64,000 bases of DNA from Pomphorhynchus laevis (GCA_012934845.2 WNNJ02001832.1:1-64000); one strand, 5' to 3'. Positions 10,157-20,359 are shown, counted from the first letter of the stretch. A program made the numbers and translations. Notes: generated by a model from the sequence alone, not told the origin.

Positions 10157-11271
10157 AACACAGACCATTAGTTCCACGTGATTCCAAATTACAAATTAAG
10201 AAATTTCTAAAAATCAAACGTCTAAAAGTTGTACGATTACTTTAAGTGATCGCCTAGATTGCAACAAGTATTTATTTGATTCCAAATCACGTAAATTAGA
10301 TAATTACGGTAAATTTACATCAAAAATAGTTCATATGTTTTTGTAAATGCTTAATTAGTGTTCATTGTGAATATAACTCACAAAAATATTAAGTGCATTA
10401 GTACTATAATTGCCAATTTGTATCAAATAATGTTTTTAAAACGTTCGCAAACTTATTTGGGAAACGCTTTTATAACCACATTTTTCGAGATGACTAAAAT
10501 ATTTAAATTTCGTTCATTTAGATTGAACGACATTTCTAAACATTTAAAAATTTAAATGTTTAGAAATGTTATTTTTTTAAACATTTTAAACTGTTTAAGT
10601 TTCACCACATTTGGTTGTGGGTTGCATTAAATAAAGAAAAATAATTATGTTCTGAATTAGAACAAAATATACCTATATTATCAGAAATTAAATTTCTGAT
10701 ATCAGAAATTAAATTTTGAGATATTGCAAATCGGTATAGATGATAGCTACACAGGATATTGATAAATAATTAAAAATGCAGACAAATAGAATGGTGATTT
10801 TATGAAATTTGAATACAAACATTAAATTATTTTATCTTTATTATATATACAGTTATACAGATTTAAGATAAATAGTTTAATAACTTAAAACTAAATATTT
10901 TATATTTAAAAGTGAAATTAAGCGAATATTTTGATTTTAGTAAAAACATTATTTTTATAAGTATTAGAAAGAATTATATATTTATTAATAAAAAATTAAC
11001 AATAAATTTTTAATTATTAGTTAATACATGTTATTACCTAATACATTTTCTAAACTTATTCTGATTTTTTGATTTTTAACGCAATTATATTTTTAGTCGA
11101 AGCTTCGTCCATTGATTTAAGTGTGTACTTGAATTTTTGATTTTTTTGTAACAATAACACTACCTCATTCTTCGTTTTTGTATTATAAATTATTTATTTT
11201 AAATATCAAATACGTCTTAGCTCAGTAAATATCAAACGAAATACTTGCGCTATTAGTTAGGAGTGCTACAA

Positions 11272-11395
11272 ATTGTACCTTATATAAGATGTAAAAGTTT
11301 TTAGTCGAAGTTTCGTCCAATGATTTAATGAAAGCGTTTAAAATTAAATTTACTGTTTTAGACGTTGACGAGCGAAGAAACATAGTTTATTCAAT
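11272..11395. repeat. Dispersed repeat, copy B of the ~125-base unit
   Basis: Nearly identical to 2972-3095. It runs directly into the 16-bp inverted repeat and hammerhead-like motif that follow. Confidence 0.65.
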
Positions 11396-11490
11396 GAATT
11401 TTCCAATTTTTAGGTTAAAAATTGTTTTGGTGATATAAAGAATATACAATCTGATGATGAATGCAGTTGTATTCGAAAATTCATTGAATA
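11386..11490 (+). ncRNA. PLE end with hammerhead-like motif and 16-bp terminal inverted repeat
   Basis: TATTCAATGAATTTTC (11386-11401) is the exact reverse complement of 11475-11490. The motif at 11446-11486 has CAAT-CTGATGA, one extra base, a 4-bp stem, GAAA, a 2-base loop, UC, then ATTG. CAAT and ATTG give a 4-bp stem I on either side of a UH site. The extra base before stem II departs from the consensus, so activity is uncertain. Confidence 0.5.
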
Positions 11491-12589
11491 AGCTGTTTCC
11501 TAGCTTGTTAACTTCTCACACAATTGTATATAAGCGAGAGCTATCTTCAAAAATAAACTTTTTTGCATCAAAATAACTTAATTTTTGCACCCATATTATT
11601 TATAAAATATCAAATACGTCATAGCTCAGGAAATATCAAACATAAAAACTTGCTTATTGGTTAGGAGTGGTACAAATTGTACCTTTAACCAGATTTAGAA
11701 CTACAAAATCAAAGTGAATGCTAAAGATACAATTTGCACACATAAGACATAACTTACACTTACATAATTATAAGTAATTACATGAACAAATCAATAATTA
11801 ATTAATACACGAACAAACATTCTGTTTATCACATGTTATGCACCTTTCCATTATAACGGTTGTTATAGTTATTGTTCATAATCAGAAAGTTGGTTTTTCA
11901 ATACTAATTCTGACCAAGCTATTTGTACATTACAAATTCATTTTTATCAAATGTGTACGTTTCTCCAATAACGAGTTATCGTAATTTCGCTCATAACATT
12001 CATTAGTTAATTATCATAATATCCGTTGCTGTACACACCACAAACTCAACTATAGAATACAGTAGTAATACATAAGCAATAGCTTTTCTAATGAAATCAG
12101 AGTTCTCGACTTGCCGTTTACTTTTCTATTCTGAAGATATTACAAACTCACTTAAATTTATGTCAAAACCGTGAAGCAGTGCGAAAATTGTAAACACAAC
12201 ATGATCACGTCGCTTAAATAGCAAAATTTATCTGGAAGAATAATAAAGTGAATAAACCACAAAATACGGACTGATAAAAATCATTCACAGGTAGCAATTC
12301 ACTTTTTGTAATGTACTAAGATTTGACACTATTTTGTCTTTGAACAATTTTGAAAGTTGTCTACTTGTAAAATTTAAAATGATTATGACATACACTACAA
12401 AGACTTACATTTGTTAAAAGTATTAGAGATTTATTGCATAGACAGAATACATCAAATAAATTTATATGAAATTGGAAACTTTAAAAATATTTATCAAGAC
12501 TGACAACATTGATCACGTGGCTTAAATATCAAAATTATACTCTGTGTTAAGTAAGGTCTCACGTTAGATAACCAAATTGCATCAGATGA

Positions 12590-12800
12590 AACACATTTGA
12601 CCGCTAGGTGTAGGCTCAACCGATCCGTCGCCGAGTGATGGGTTCGGTTCGGGAATCACCTATTGCTAGTTAACCTCTCCGTAATGTTGTCTAAGAAATA
12701 TTTGAATATTTAGAAGGCTAAATAAGTTACCGGCTTGTATTAGCCGTAGGGCTAGTTCATTGGTGGATAAGCTCGGATCCCTCTTATGACTACAACGGTG
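12590..12800 (+). repeat. Dispersed element related to 14.22-14.41 kb
   Basis: Less AT-rich block. The two regions share CCGCTAGGTG at the start and GGCTAAATAA..CCGGCTGxATxAGCxGTAGGG further on, at similar spacing. At 14.2 kb the block lies just upstream of a LINE ORF2 fragment, so it may be LINE 5' or internal sequence, or a SINE. It includes a small hairpin GTGAT/ATCAC around a G-rich loop. Confidence 0.5.
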
Positions 12801-13049
12801 GATTAATCTTAAGAAAATGGAAAAGATTCAATTACGTCTTGTTTTTTCGCAACAGAAGATATTGGACTATCAAAGGATTTGAGGACAGTTATACAGCTCA
12901 CCACTGACCAAAGTAATAAAAATCGAAACAATGTTCAGCTCACCACAGACCAAAGGAATTTTCAAAGTCGGTTGCTGTTCGCTGACTAAACGTTGATCTT
13001 AACTGCAGTGAACTAATATATCTGCAGGAACTTAGAACGTTACTTCTAA

Positions 13050-13440
13050 GTAACGTTCTAATAAATGTTACAATACATTTATATTGGTTACACGATGCAA
13101 CGGTTGTATTCACGAATGGCACAACATTCATATAGCGGTGCGATTAAGAAGCATATGAAAGATGAACAAAACATTAAGGTATCTAAAAAGGTAATAATTG
13201 ATAATACAAAGGATTTAATGAATGAACGTAATGTTGTTAATTTACGAATTATATAAGTGATAAACTTGATGAATCCTACAATCATTCGCAAAGATCAAAG
13301 ATTCGTAAAGACATTAAAGATTTTTCAAATACTACTAAATTAGATAACTTACAATTTAATGTAATTTATATTTTTGATTTTACAGATGTCTGATGATGAT
13401 CTATGTCAAGATCGAAATATCACAAGAAATTTTTGCGCTT
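13050..13440 (+). pseudogene. GIY-YIG endonuclease end of a second PLE family (PLE-2)
   Basis: The 13065-13256 frame reads LQYIYIGYTMQRLYSRMAQH and then GAIKKHMKD. This is the GIY-YIG core (YIG, the following T, an R and a H) as found at the C-terminus of PLE proteins. The domain continues in another frame with a Lys/Asn-rich tail. It is followed by a 3' end at 13387-13424 with CTGATGA, a stem and GAAATATC. Copies of the matching RT lie at 15.4, 42.9 and 58.0 kb, although family identity between this nuclease and those RTs is inferred. Confidence 0.6.
13387..13424 (+). ncRNA. Hammerhead-like motif at a PLE 3' end
   Basis: TGT-CTGATGA, one extra base, GATCT-loop-AGATC, GAAA, a 2-base loop, UC, then ACA. 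TGT and ACA can form a 3-bp stem I next to the putative UC cleavage site. Same layout as at 11.45 kb. Confidence 0.45.
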
Positions 13441-13460
13441 TTTATTGTGTTGCCAAAAGG

Positions 13461-14180
13461 TATTCTTTTCATGTTTTGAATTTTCAAACACAATTAAATA
13501 ATTATAAATAATAAATAATCAATTGTTATAAGATTTTACATAATTTATATAAAGTTAAAATAAAATATTGAAGATGTGTTATTGAACCCACTGCGCCTCT
13601 CAGCATGGGGTAAAAAACAATTATACATAAAAATAACAATGACAGTAATAATTGTTTGGAAAATTAGCTCACATTAGTTTGGTTCGCAGCAATTGTTTCA
13701 CATAAAATGCAAATTGGCTCAGATCAATCGTTTACAAAAAAATTGGCTCACAGAAATTGTTCTATATAAATTGAAAATTGGATTACAGTAATTGTTTGGA
13801 AAATTGTCTTACTTATGTAGTGTTGTACACAAGTCGTTTATTGATTGGAGCGACAGCTGAGATAGATGAGGACAAACAAAGGCGTGATAAATAGAAAAAC
13901 AGGAATCCTTACAAATAATACAAATGCGGGAGTCAGAACGAGTATGCAGTGATATCCTCTTTACACAGAACTTGTCATGGTACCCGTGAACTGACATTCG
14001 CCACACAAGCGGTCGCTTAACACAACAAGGCGAGCGCCATGACGACTGCGTTAAAACTAGAGAATGTCATTCATGTTTTGAATTTTCAAACACATAATTA
14101 AATAATTATAAATAATAAATAAATAATTGTTATAAGATTTTACATAATTTATATAAAGTTAAAATAAAATATTGAAAATT
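13461..14180. repeat. ~115-base direct repeats around a 490-base insert
   Basis: The block from about 13470 (TCATGTTTTGAATTTTCAAA..) to 13575 recurs at 14071-14180 almost unchanged. The insert between holds four degenerate ~50-base tandem units (AATTGTTT..AATTGGCTCACAG) at 13650-13800 and a minus-strand LINE scrap. The repeats directly follow the PLE GIY-YIG end, so they may be element termini. Confidence 0.6.
13809..14006 (-). pseudogene. LINE ORF2 C-terminal scrap
   Basis: The minus-strand frame includes SRICIICKDSCFSIYHAFV and then CPHLSQLSL. This fits the C..C......H....CP.l zinc-binding-like end of LINE ORF2 proteins. Nothing else of the element is readable nearby in this orientation. 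Confidence 0.35.
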
Positions 14181-14184
14181 AAAA

Positions 14185-14230
14185 TAAAAGTCATTTTTAC
14201 GAATTGATTAATAAATAACATGAGGGCCGC
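14185..14230 (-). mobile_element. Tail fragment of PLE-2, minus orientation
   Basis: The minus strand reads GTTATTTATTAATCAATTCG and then TAAAAATGAC. This is the tail that follows the conserved 3' motif at 43.62 and 59.69 kb. Confidence 0.5.
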
Positions 14231-14476
14231 TAGGTGCCAGTCGATTAAGTATTTAACTGGCACCCATTGCCAATTAGTCCCTTCGTGGAGCAGATCAGGC
14301 AACGTATGTTCGACATTCGTCGATCAACGGCTAAATAATTAGCCGGCTGCATCAGCTGTAGGGATGGTCTTTTCATAGATTATCTTAGATCTGTCCGATT
14401 AATCCAAGTACGGATTAGACAATTGACGAAAAAGAGGATGAGAGTCACGGAGTTCTTGTAGACTCAGTTAGCTGAT

Positions 14477-15000
14477 TTGATTTGTAAAGTATGTCGTGGT
14501 GAAGCGGGGGTTGAGTTTTCGATGAAGCTTTGGATTTATAACGCAATATTCGTTCCTATCTTAATCTATAGTCATGAACTTTGGGTTATGACTGAAAGGA
14601 TAATATCTCGGATGCAGGAGACCAAAATGATGTTCCTTCGCGGTATGGCCGTTCTTAGCCTTAGAGATAAGGTTAGGAATTCGGTCATTCGGAATGGACT
14701 CAAAGTAAATTTGCTGCTACTCCACATCAAAGAAAGTCAGCTGAGGTGGCTAGGACACGTTCTGAGGATGTCTTGGGATCACCTTTCTCGGAATGGTTTC
14801 CAGGCCGGACTCTCCCGAAAGAGACCTCGAGGTAGACCTCGATACTGGTGGAGAGATCAAATCTCGAAACTGACCGAAGACCGCTTTGGGCTATCTGAAA
14901 GAGAACTCTAATCTGTCACCCAGGATCGCGATGTCTGAAGTAGTTTGGTTCATACACTGCCTCCACTACCCGAAACAGAGCAGGGTGCAATACGCATGCT
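14477..15000 (+). mobile_element. LINE ORF2 C-terminal fragment, vertebrate/cnidarian-like type
   Basis: The 14477-14911 frame (144 aa) has KLWIYNAIFVPILIYSHELW, LRWLGHVLRM, RKRPRGRPRYWWRDQI and DRFGLSERE. These are the post-RT motifs of a widespread LINE type (KLWIYxSixVPxLxYGhElWvmTE .. QLRWLGHxxRM .. RRPRGRPRxxWRD). Just past the frame, DNA still reads QDRDV and then SSLVHTLPPLPE in related frames, the usual end of the protein. Reverse transcriptase and endonuclease are absent (5' truncation or decay). It is less AT-rich than its flanks and fairly well preserved, which suggests a younger arrival than the other LINE scraps here. Confidence 0.75.
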
Positions 15001-15007
15001 AATGATG

Positions 15008-15166
15008 TACTTCCTCTGATGACATTCGATTATCTAGTGTATCTTATTCTAATACAAGGTATATTATTTGTATATCGATGTGACAGCCACGAAGGAATCG
15101 ACAAAACGATAACTAGTACCGTTTTGTCGATTATTTCGTGGCTGCCACATCGATATACAAACAATT
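15008..15166. mobile_element. PLE-2 tail fragment with a ~45-bp foldback
   Basis: 15008-15060 resembles the PLE-2 3' motif (TTCCTCTGATGAC..CTTATTCTAATAC). Arms at about 15062-15108 and 15120-15166 are inverted repeats around ATAACTAGTAC. The arm sequence GTGACAGCCACGAAGGAATC recurs as GTGGCAGCCACGAAAGAATT at 56.63 kb. Confidence 0.6.
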
Positions 15167-15379
15167 TACCCACAGAAATCTCTCATTTTCTCCTAAGGTA
15201 TATTATTTATTATCATTCCATAAACATTTTCCGTTTGAGATTTTAAATTTATTTTTTATAATATTTTGTCAATTTATAAATTTTACTATTTTCTCTTTGA
15301 TTTTATTTTTATATTAACCTTGTTTAAAATATGCACCTGTTAAATTATTTTTACGATTTTGAATAAAGCCAATAAGGTT

Positions 15380-15860
15380 ACATATTGTTGCAATTCTTAA
15401 AATTTCAAAATTATTAAATTTTTTTCGAAAGCCAATATCGTTACAAATTTTTCAATTCTTAAAATTTCATTATTTAATGTAATATATAATTTTATGTGGT
15501 TTGCAAAAATGTTTCCTGTAAATTTAAATATGTCATCTTTACGATATAAATTAAAAGTAGTTTTAGTTAATGTTAATTTAATGTTCATATCTAGATATAC
15601 ACCTTCTTTATCATTAATATTGGTTTTGTTATGAATAAGGCTTTCTGGATAAATTTGTTAACTAATTGAATAAAAATATTAGAGTAAAATAACCATATAT
15701 CATCAATGTATCGAAACCTATATTATATAAATTTATATTGTTTAGATTTAGTTTTTACACAGTTATGAACAAATTCATATTCTATAAAGCTTAAAAACAA
15801 GTCAGATATAATTGGGCTACTATTACAACTCATTGAAACATATTTTATACATAAAATATA
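15380..15860 (-). pseudogene. PLE-2 reverse transcriptase fragment
   Basis: On the minus strand the region reads MSCNSSPIISDLFLSFIEYE, then FRYIDDIWLF, then MNIKLTLTKTTFNLYRKDDI and ILRI. YIDD is the catalytic motif in the PLE-type context (YIDDi.vf). Nearly the same sequence is on the plus strand at 42.9-43.46 and 57.96-58.42 kb. The frame is interrupted several times. Confidence 0.65.
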
Positions 15861-16749
15861 TTAATTAAATTATTGACGCTAAAATGCGAATTTTTTATTA
15901 ATAGGAAATCTTTATTAAATGATAATAGACTGCATGATGGTATAAACTTTCCAATATTGGAAAATTCTTTTCCCTATTTCGGCAATTATGCTGTGACATA
16001 TTCGGGAATATATGAAACAATAATTTACAGATCATCAAACATCATATAAAGTTGGACATCAAAAGTTGGACATCCATTTTTCTACAAATACCTTTATACG
16101 GGATATTTTAACATATGCTAACATATATTATATATTAAACATAATAAATTATGTTTTATAATAATAAATTATTAAATAATTATTATTTAAATTATTAAAA
16201 ATAATAAATTATTTAAATTATCATATAAAACATCATATGAAATATATCTTAATTTTGGATATATAGAGAGGTCCTTATATAGGTCCACACACGCTGATTA
16301 TGGTGTACTGTGATGATGATAGGATTGAAAGAATCACACGAAGATAAAATGAAACCGATCAATGAAGACATACAACTCGTGTAAGCAATTTCGTCATATT
16401 TCGGTCACAATCAAACCAACTTAAAAAAATCTTTAAAAAAATCAAGTTTTGTTTTCTTGAAAACATTCAAGTTTTAGATAAAAATGTTTAAAGACATCAA
16501 AAACTTCTTTTGTGCAAGACATCAAAAACTTCAACACAAATCCTTATTATTCCGGCACAGTAAATATTATAAAACCTTTCCATCAGCTTAAATTTATACT
16601 TATAATATTTTGAAGATTTATAAAATAAAATTTATTAATTTGGAATAAGAGAACATTTATTGATTTCTTGGCATTTGTTGAATTCATTTGTATATGAATA
16701 ATAACCTTCGTTAAATTGAATGAGCAACCTGCAGTGCTGCAACAATTAC

Positions 16750-16791
16750 CAGTTTACAAATTATCAGTGTTCACTGATAATTTGTAAACTG
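16750..16791. repeat. Perfect 20-bp hairpin at the 5' edge of a hammerhead-like motif
   Basis: Arms 16750-16769 and 16772-16791 are exact reverse complements with a TT loop. The right arm runs into the CTGAAGA of the motif at 16789, so the hairpin marks an inverted PLE end. Confidence 0.8.
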
Positions 16792-16818
16792 AAGAAGGGG
16801 AAATCCCGAAAGCTATTT
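16786..16818 (+). ncRNA. Minimal hammerhead-like motif upstream of PLE-1
   Basis: AAA-CTGAAGA, one extra base, GGGG-AAA-TCCC, GAAA-GC-TA, then TTT. AAA and TTT can form a short stem I across the TA site. Its tail (CCCGAAAGCTATTTTTGC) is like that of the foldbacks at 6.6 and 32.2 kb. Confidence 0.4.
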
Positions 16819-16927
16819 TTGCTAATAACAAATTAAATTTTCGTTTGCTCGATTTGAAAATCTATTAATATATTAAAGAATTGTCATCACGACAATCTCG
16901 AGAAACACCGATTTGACTAATCCTCTT

Positions 16928-16982
16928 ATATATACATATATATCATATCTATGCATATATATTAATATATATGCATATATAT
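16928..16982. repeat. TA-rich microsatellite at the left edge of PLE-1
   Basis: Interrupted (TA)n with ATGCATATAT units. A longer pure TA array flanks the other end of the element, which suggests insertion into, or expansion of, a TA tract. Confidence 0.75.
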
Positions 16983-16990
16983 TTTCACTT

Positions 16991-17068
16991 GACTTGAATT
17001 TATTCATATTTACATTGATTAAAGGTCTACTATGATCGCGAACGGCAGTCCACCTCAAACTATATATA
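16991..17068 (+). repeat. Left terminal direct repeat (pLTR) of PLE-1
   Basis: 78 bases from GACTTGAATTTATTC to CCTCAAACTATATATA, identical to 19764-19841. It contains the first codons of the element's protein. Confidence 0.85.
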
Positions 17069-18222
17069 AGCAGGTCTCAAAGAAGATCCTGACGGAACAA
17101 GAACAGTCAACGATCTACGCACATCTTCATTTCTTGTCGTTCTGTTGGAATAACCACATAATCCCGAAAGGAATTAGACTTAAACAACGATTATCACCGT
17201 TCAGTAGAAATACAAATCTAGAAAGTATAATTTCGATTCGAAAAGCTGAATCTAAACTACATCGTGCAGAGATTGAACTTATGAGGACACTCCTGTGTTA
17301 TTATAGCAAAATTGTGAATGTTTATTGTACACATCGACCTGACCAATTACTATTGGAAACTCTGCTAAGAGCAAAATGTAAAAAACTAACAGGAACACAT
17401 GGAGTAAGTACGTCTCCAGCTGAGCTGAAACTTTGCAACTGGTATTGCAATAGAAGGATTCGCAAACGACGTCAATCACAACAAATATCTACTGATGTCG
17501 ATATTGTCCATACAACTACAACTGTGACGAATCTCAGCAATAAGAATCTAACAAGGCAACAACTAGAGGTTCTAGAAAAAGGGTTGAACTTTGCAATTAT
17601 CCCTGTAGAATACGATCGATTCGAATTAGCCACTGGTATAAGACGTATAGCCGTGAGCGTCGAAGACGGCACAGCTCCTCATAGTACAGCTACTAATTCA
17701 ATTGGTAAAGGTTTATTTGATAAATACATTAACCCTAAATGTACGAACACTGGTAGATGTAACTTAAGTAAAGAGCATTTGGTAGCATTGCGTCAATTAC
17801 GAGAGATGAACGATGTTGTCATAAAGCCTAGTGACAAAGGTGGTGAATCGGTTGTATTGCAGACTACTGACTATATCAACGAGGCGCAACGACAACTGTG
17901 CAGTGATGCTTACACAACTGCTACAATAACCGACTTAGAACATGCAACAATGAATGTAAGTGACCTTATAGAGAAGTATGTCAGCTTACAAGTGATTACA
18001 CAGGAAACTGGTCGTAACTTGACTGTGAATAAACCAACCGCTGGCAGGTTTTATATGCTGCCAAAAACTCATAAACAATCCTCGCAAGGTCAAAGTCGGC
18101 CTATTGTCAGCAACAATGGGACTGCAACTGAGAAACTCAGCAGATATATCAATTCGTTGTTAAAACCGTTGTTGAGGACAATTCCTTCACAAATTGTTAG
18201 TACTAATCAATTTCTAATCTAG
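17032..18222 (+). CDS. PLE-1 protein, N-terminal part and RT fingers
   Basis: The 396-residue frame starts in the terminal repeat. Residues ~1-150 are basic and helical, typical of the PLE N-terminal region. Residues 338-348 are GRFYMLPKTHK and 356-360 RPIVS, the diagnostic finger motifs of Penelope reverse transcriptases. DVVIKPSDKGGESVVL (about residues 262-277) is the preceding KxxDKG..vV motif. The frame ends at a stop just before the catalytic palm motif, which continues in a different frame. Confidence 0.85.
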   Translation: MIANGSPPQTIYKQVSKKILTEQEQSTIYAHLHFLSFCWNNHIIPKGIRLKQRLSPFSRNTNLESIISIRKAESKLHRAEIELMRTLLCYYSKIVNVYCTHRPDQLLLETLLRAKCKKLTGTHGVSTSPAELKLCNWYCNRRIRKRRQSQQISTDVDIVHTTTTVTNLSNKNLTRQQLEVLEKGLNFAIIPVEYDRFELATGIRRIAVSVEDGTAPHSTATNSIGKGLFDKYINPKCTNTGRCNLSKEHLVALRQLREMNDVVIKPSDKGGESVVLQTTDYINEAQRQLCSDAYTTATITDLEHATMNVSDLIEKYVSLQVITQETGRNLTVNKPTAGRFYMLPKTHKQSSQGQSRPIVSNNGTATEKLSRYINSLLKPLLRTIPSQIVSTNQFLI

Positions 18223-18921
18223 ACCGATTAGATTCCATTAGATCAAACGCTCCATTTGATTACACATTTGTTACAGCGGATGTCTGCTCGTTGTACACAT
18301 CTATTGAACATGAAGATGGCATTGAGGCACTACGATTTACGATAGAAAATGCAGGATGGCCCTCGAAAATGATAACATTTATATTAGAATCGGTGAAAGT
18401 TATACTTACCAACAACATTTTTCGAATTTAATGATTCATTGTATCGGCAAATTAAAGGTACAGCTATGGAGACGCCAATGGCTCCCACATATGCTATTAT
18501 CTACATGCATGTTTATGAATCTAGAGTCATCGATAAACTATCTACAAAGCCTCTATTGTATTCAAGATATATCGATGATATCTTTATGTATCCAGATTCA
18601 TCTGTAAATATAGTAAAATATGTGTTTAATAATAGTGGCTCACTCAAGTTTGAGTTTACTAGTGATGATGCTATCTCCTTCTTGGACTTACAGATAAACC
18701 GGAATCAGCGAGGCAGTATAGAGAATGAGATATACCGAAAGCCGACGTTCACACCGACCTATATACACTCACAAAGTTGTCATCGAAAAGCGACAAACCG
18801 CAACCTGGTGATGAATGAAGCTCAACGGATCATTAAACTATGCAGCACCAAAGATAAACAAATTGAGAATATGTATAAACTACTAAACAATCTAATTGGT
18901 AGAGGTTATACACGCAGATGA
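18223..18921 (+). CDS. PLE-1 reverse transcriptase palm and thumb
   Basis: The first stretch (about 18225-18400) reads FVTADVCSLYTSIEHEDGIE, the motif A region with its catalytic Asp. From 18439 the next frame reads KGTAMETPMAPTYA, then YSRYIDDIFMYPDSS (YIDD catalytic pair, residues 44-47 of that frame), FLDLQINRN and NEIYRKPTFTPTYIHSQSCH. These are motifs B to E of Penelope RTs in the right order. The region is divided between frames. Confidence 0.85.
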
Positions 18922-18951
18922 ATTGCAAATATCATAAAATCCGCCATCAAT

Positions 18952-19614
18952 ATGGCAGTGAAGAAGCCACGTGCAGAGATTCCAATGACAGCTATTGTGA
19001 CTGATTATTGTCTTACATTCGATCATCTGCAGCATGACGTATTGCAAGCTGTGGAAAGGGGAAATCTCCGTTATGGCTCAAAGATAAAGAAACCGCGGGT
19101 ATTCTTCCAAATGAAAAGAACTGTATCCTCAACTATTGTGCGCAGCAAATTAAAGAAAGTCATTGACACACACAAACATTACACTTCTCAGTGCAAAAAT
19201 AAGAGATGTAAATGTTGTAAGGACATTGATAGCGGAGAGAGCGTAAAAAGTAGCACAACTTATATGAAATATCATTTAGGTAGATCGGCTAACTGTAAAA
19301 CTGCAGGAGGTGTTTATTTCGCTCAATGTCGAGAATGTGCAGCTCAGTATGTCGGAGAGACAAAGCATCCCTTAAAAGACAGGCTGACTAAAAGACGTCA
19401 CCATATAAAAATTGGGTTGAAGGCTGATGGTGCAGCAGCTCATACAATCACTGAAGGAAGTGAACACACCTTTACGTATAAATTGCTTGACGTAGACACT
19501 AATGACAGTAAGAGAAGACAGATAGAGCAACGTTGGATAGGAAGACTACATACTGATCAACCTCCAGGCGTTAATACAGATAAGCACATTTTTCGCTGGT
19601 GGGATGTGCCTTGA
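18952..19614 (+). CDS. PLE-1 GIY-YIG endonuclease
   Basis: This 220-residue frame carries the PLE linker with a Cys-rich CKNKRCKCCK (81-90), thought to bind zinc. The GIY-YIG core follows: VYF (121-123), CREC, YVG (133-135), the conserved R144 in LKDRL, and H150-H151. The downstream EQRWIGRL and GVNTDK supply the conserved Glu and Asn. The nuclease nicks target DNA to prime reverse transcription. The domain ends at the expected position, and all its catalytic residues appear present. Confidence 0.9.
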   Translation: MAVKKPRAEIPMTAIVTDYCLTFDHLQHDVLQAVERGNLRYGSKIKKPRVFFQMKRTVSSTIVRSKLKKVIDTHKHYTSQCKNKRCKCCKDIDSGESVKSSTTYMKYHLGRSANCKTAGGVYFAQCRECAAQYVGETKHPLKDRLTKRRHHIKIGLKADGAAAHTITEGSEHTFTYKLLDVDTNDSKRRQIEQRWIGRLHTDQPPGVNTDKHIFRWWDVP

Positions 19615-19702
19615 AAAAGTATTTTGACATTTAGTGATAATTAATTTGTTTAAATGTGGTTATTTCACAAACCAATGTATTTATATACTGTTGTAGATTG
19701 TA

Positions 19703-19729
19703 CTGAAGAAGACCCCTCGGGGTTGAAAC
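19703..19729 (+). ncRNA. Hammerhead-like motif at the 3' end of PLE-1
   Basis: CTGAAGA, one extra A, GACCCC-loop-GGGGTT, GAAAC. The stem is strong. No clear stem I partner was found, so it may be a relic or a conserved transposition signal rather than an active ribozyme. Confidence 0.45.
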
Positions 19730-19763
19730 GTTTAAAAGACAAAATCATTCTTGTTTTTCGCTG

Positions 19764-19830
19764 GACTTGAATTTATTCATATTTACATTGATTAAAGGTC
19801 TACTATGATCGCGAACGGCAGTCCACCTCA

Positions 19831-19841
<11 letters not shown>
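19764..19841 (+). repeat. Right terminal direct repeat (pLTR) of PLE-1
   Basis: Identical to 16991-17068. It runs without a break into the TA array. Confidence 0.85.

Positions 19842-19925
<84 letters not shown>
19834..19925. repeat. (TA)46 microsatellite
   Basis: An uninterrupted TA dinucleotide array between the right PLE-1 repeat and the first 440-base satellite unit. The IYIYIY reading through it is not a protein. Confidence 0.95.
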
Positions 19926-19929
<4 letters not shown>

Positions 19930-20359
19930 AGTTGCTAGGTCACACGAGGTGACTTTCGCATTGAAAACCAGCTACAGAATCCTATCCTTCATGATATCCA
20001 ATTCCATACACCTGACTACTAACGGCCACATTGCCACAGCCTTTTTCGTATCGCCCGCTTTTTGTCAAATGTTGGTAGCCCCGAGCTCATCAGAAGGCTG
20101 ACTACTTACTTTCCGCCTTTTGAAATTTGACTTATCTGAGATTCGAGCTGTCGCTCTCCGTACTTAGCTTGCTCTCTTGACTGCTAAGCTACGAATCCCG
20201 GATTACCAGATTTCACACATTAAATGAAACCTTCCATCATGATATCCAGAAACTGCATCGTCCGAGATGCTTCTCTGGCATGCCTTTTATAGATTTTATC
20301 GTATGAAATCATGAAGATCGATTAAAATCGGGACTGGTTATCATTTAATGGATGCTTTT

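Larger units (their letters stand above)
9600..12590. other. AT-rich region without a recognisable gene
   Basis: It contains only short open frames without family features. Items of note inside it are a perfect hairpin (10113-10156), the second copy of the 125-base dispersed repeat and a hammerhead-like PLE end near 11.45 kb. Confidence 0.6.
16991..19841 (+). mobile_element. Penelope-like retroelement PLE-1, nearly full length
   Basis: The element is bounded by identical 78-base direct repeats (16991-17068 and 19764-19841). It encodes a Penelope-type reverse transcriptase followed by a GIY-YIG endonuclease. As is usual for PLEs, the coding region begins inside the left terminal repeat (MIANGSPPQTIY is encoded in both). 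PLEs insert by target-primed reverse transcription and need no capsid. The coding region is split over three frames, so this copy is dead or misassembled, but identity of the repeats argues for a recent insertion. A CTGAAGA-stem-GAAAC motif lies just before the right repeat. Confidence 0.85.

Noticed and set aside
14477-14911. Host gene with a 144-residue product
   Set aside because: Clear match to the C-terminal motifs of LINE ORF2 proteins.
19805-20101. 98-codon frame with IYIYIY run
   Set aside because: It is only the start of the PLE-1 terminal repeat read through a TA microsatellite into satellite DNA.
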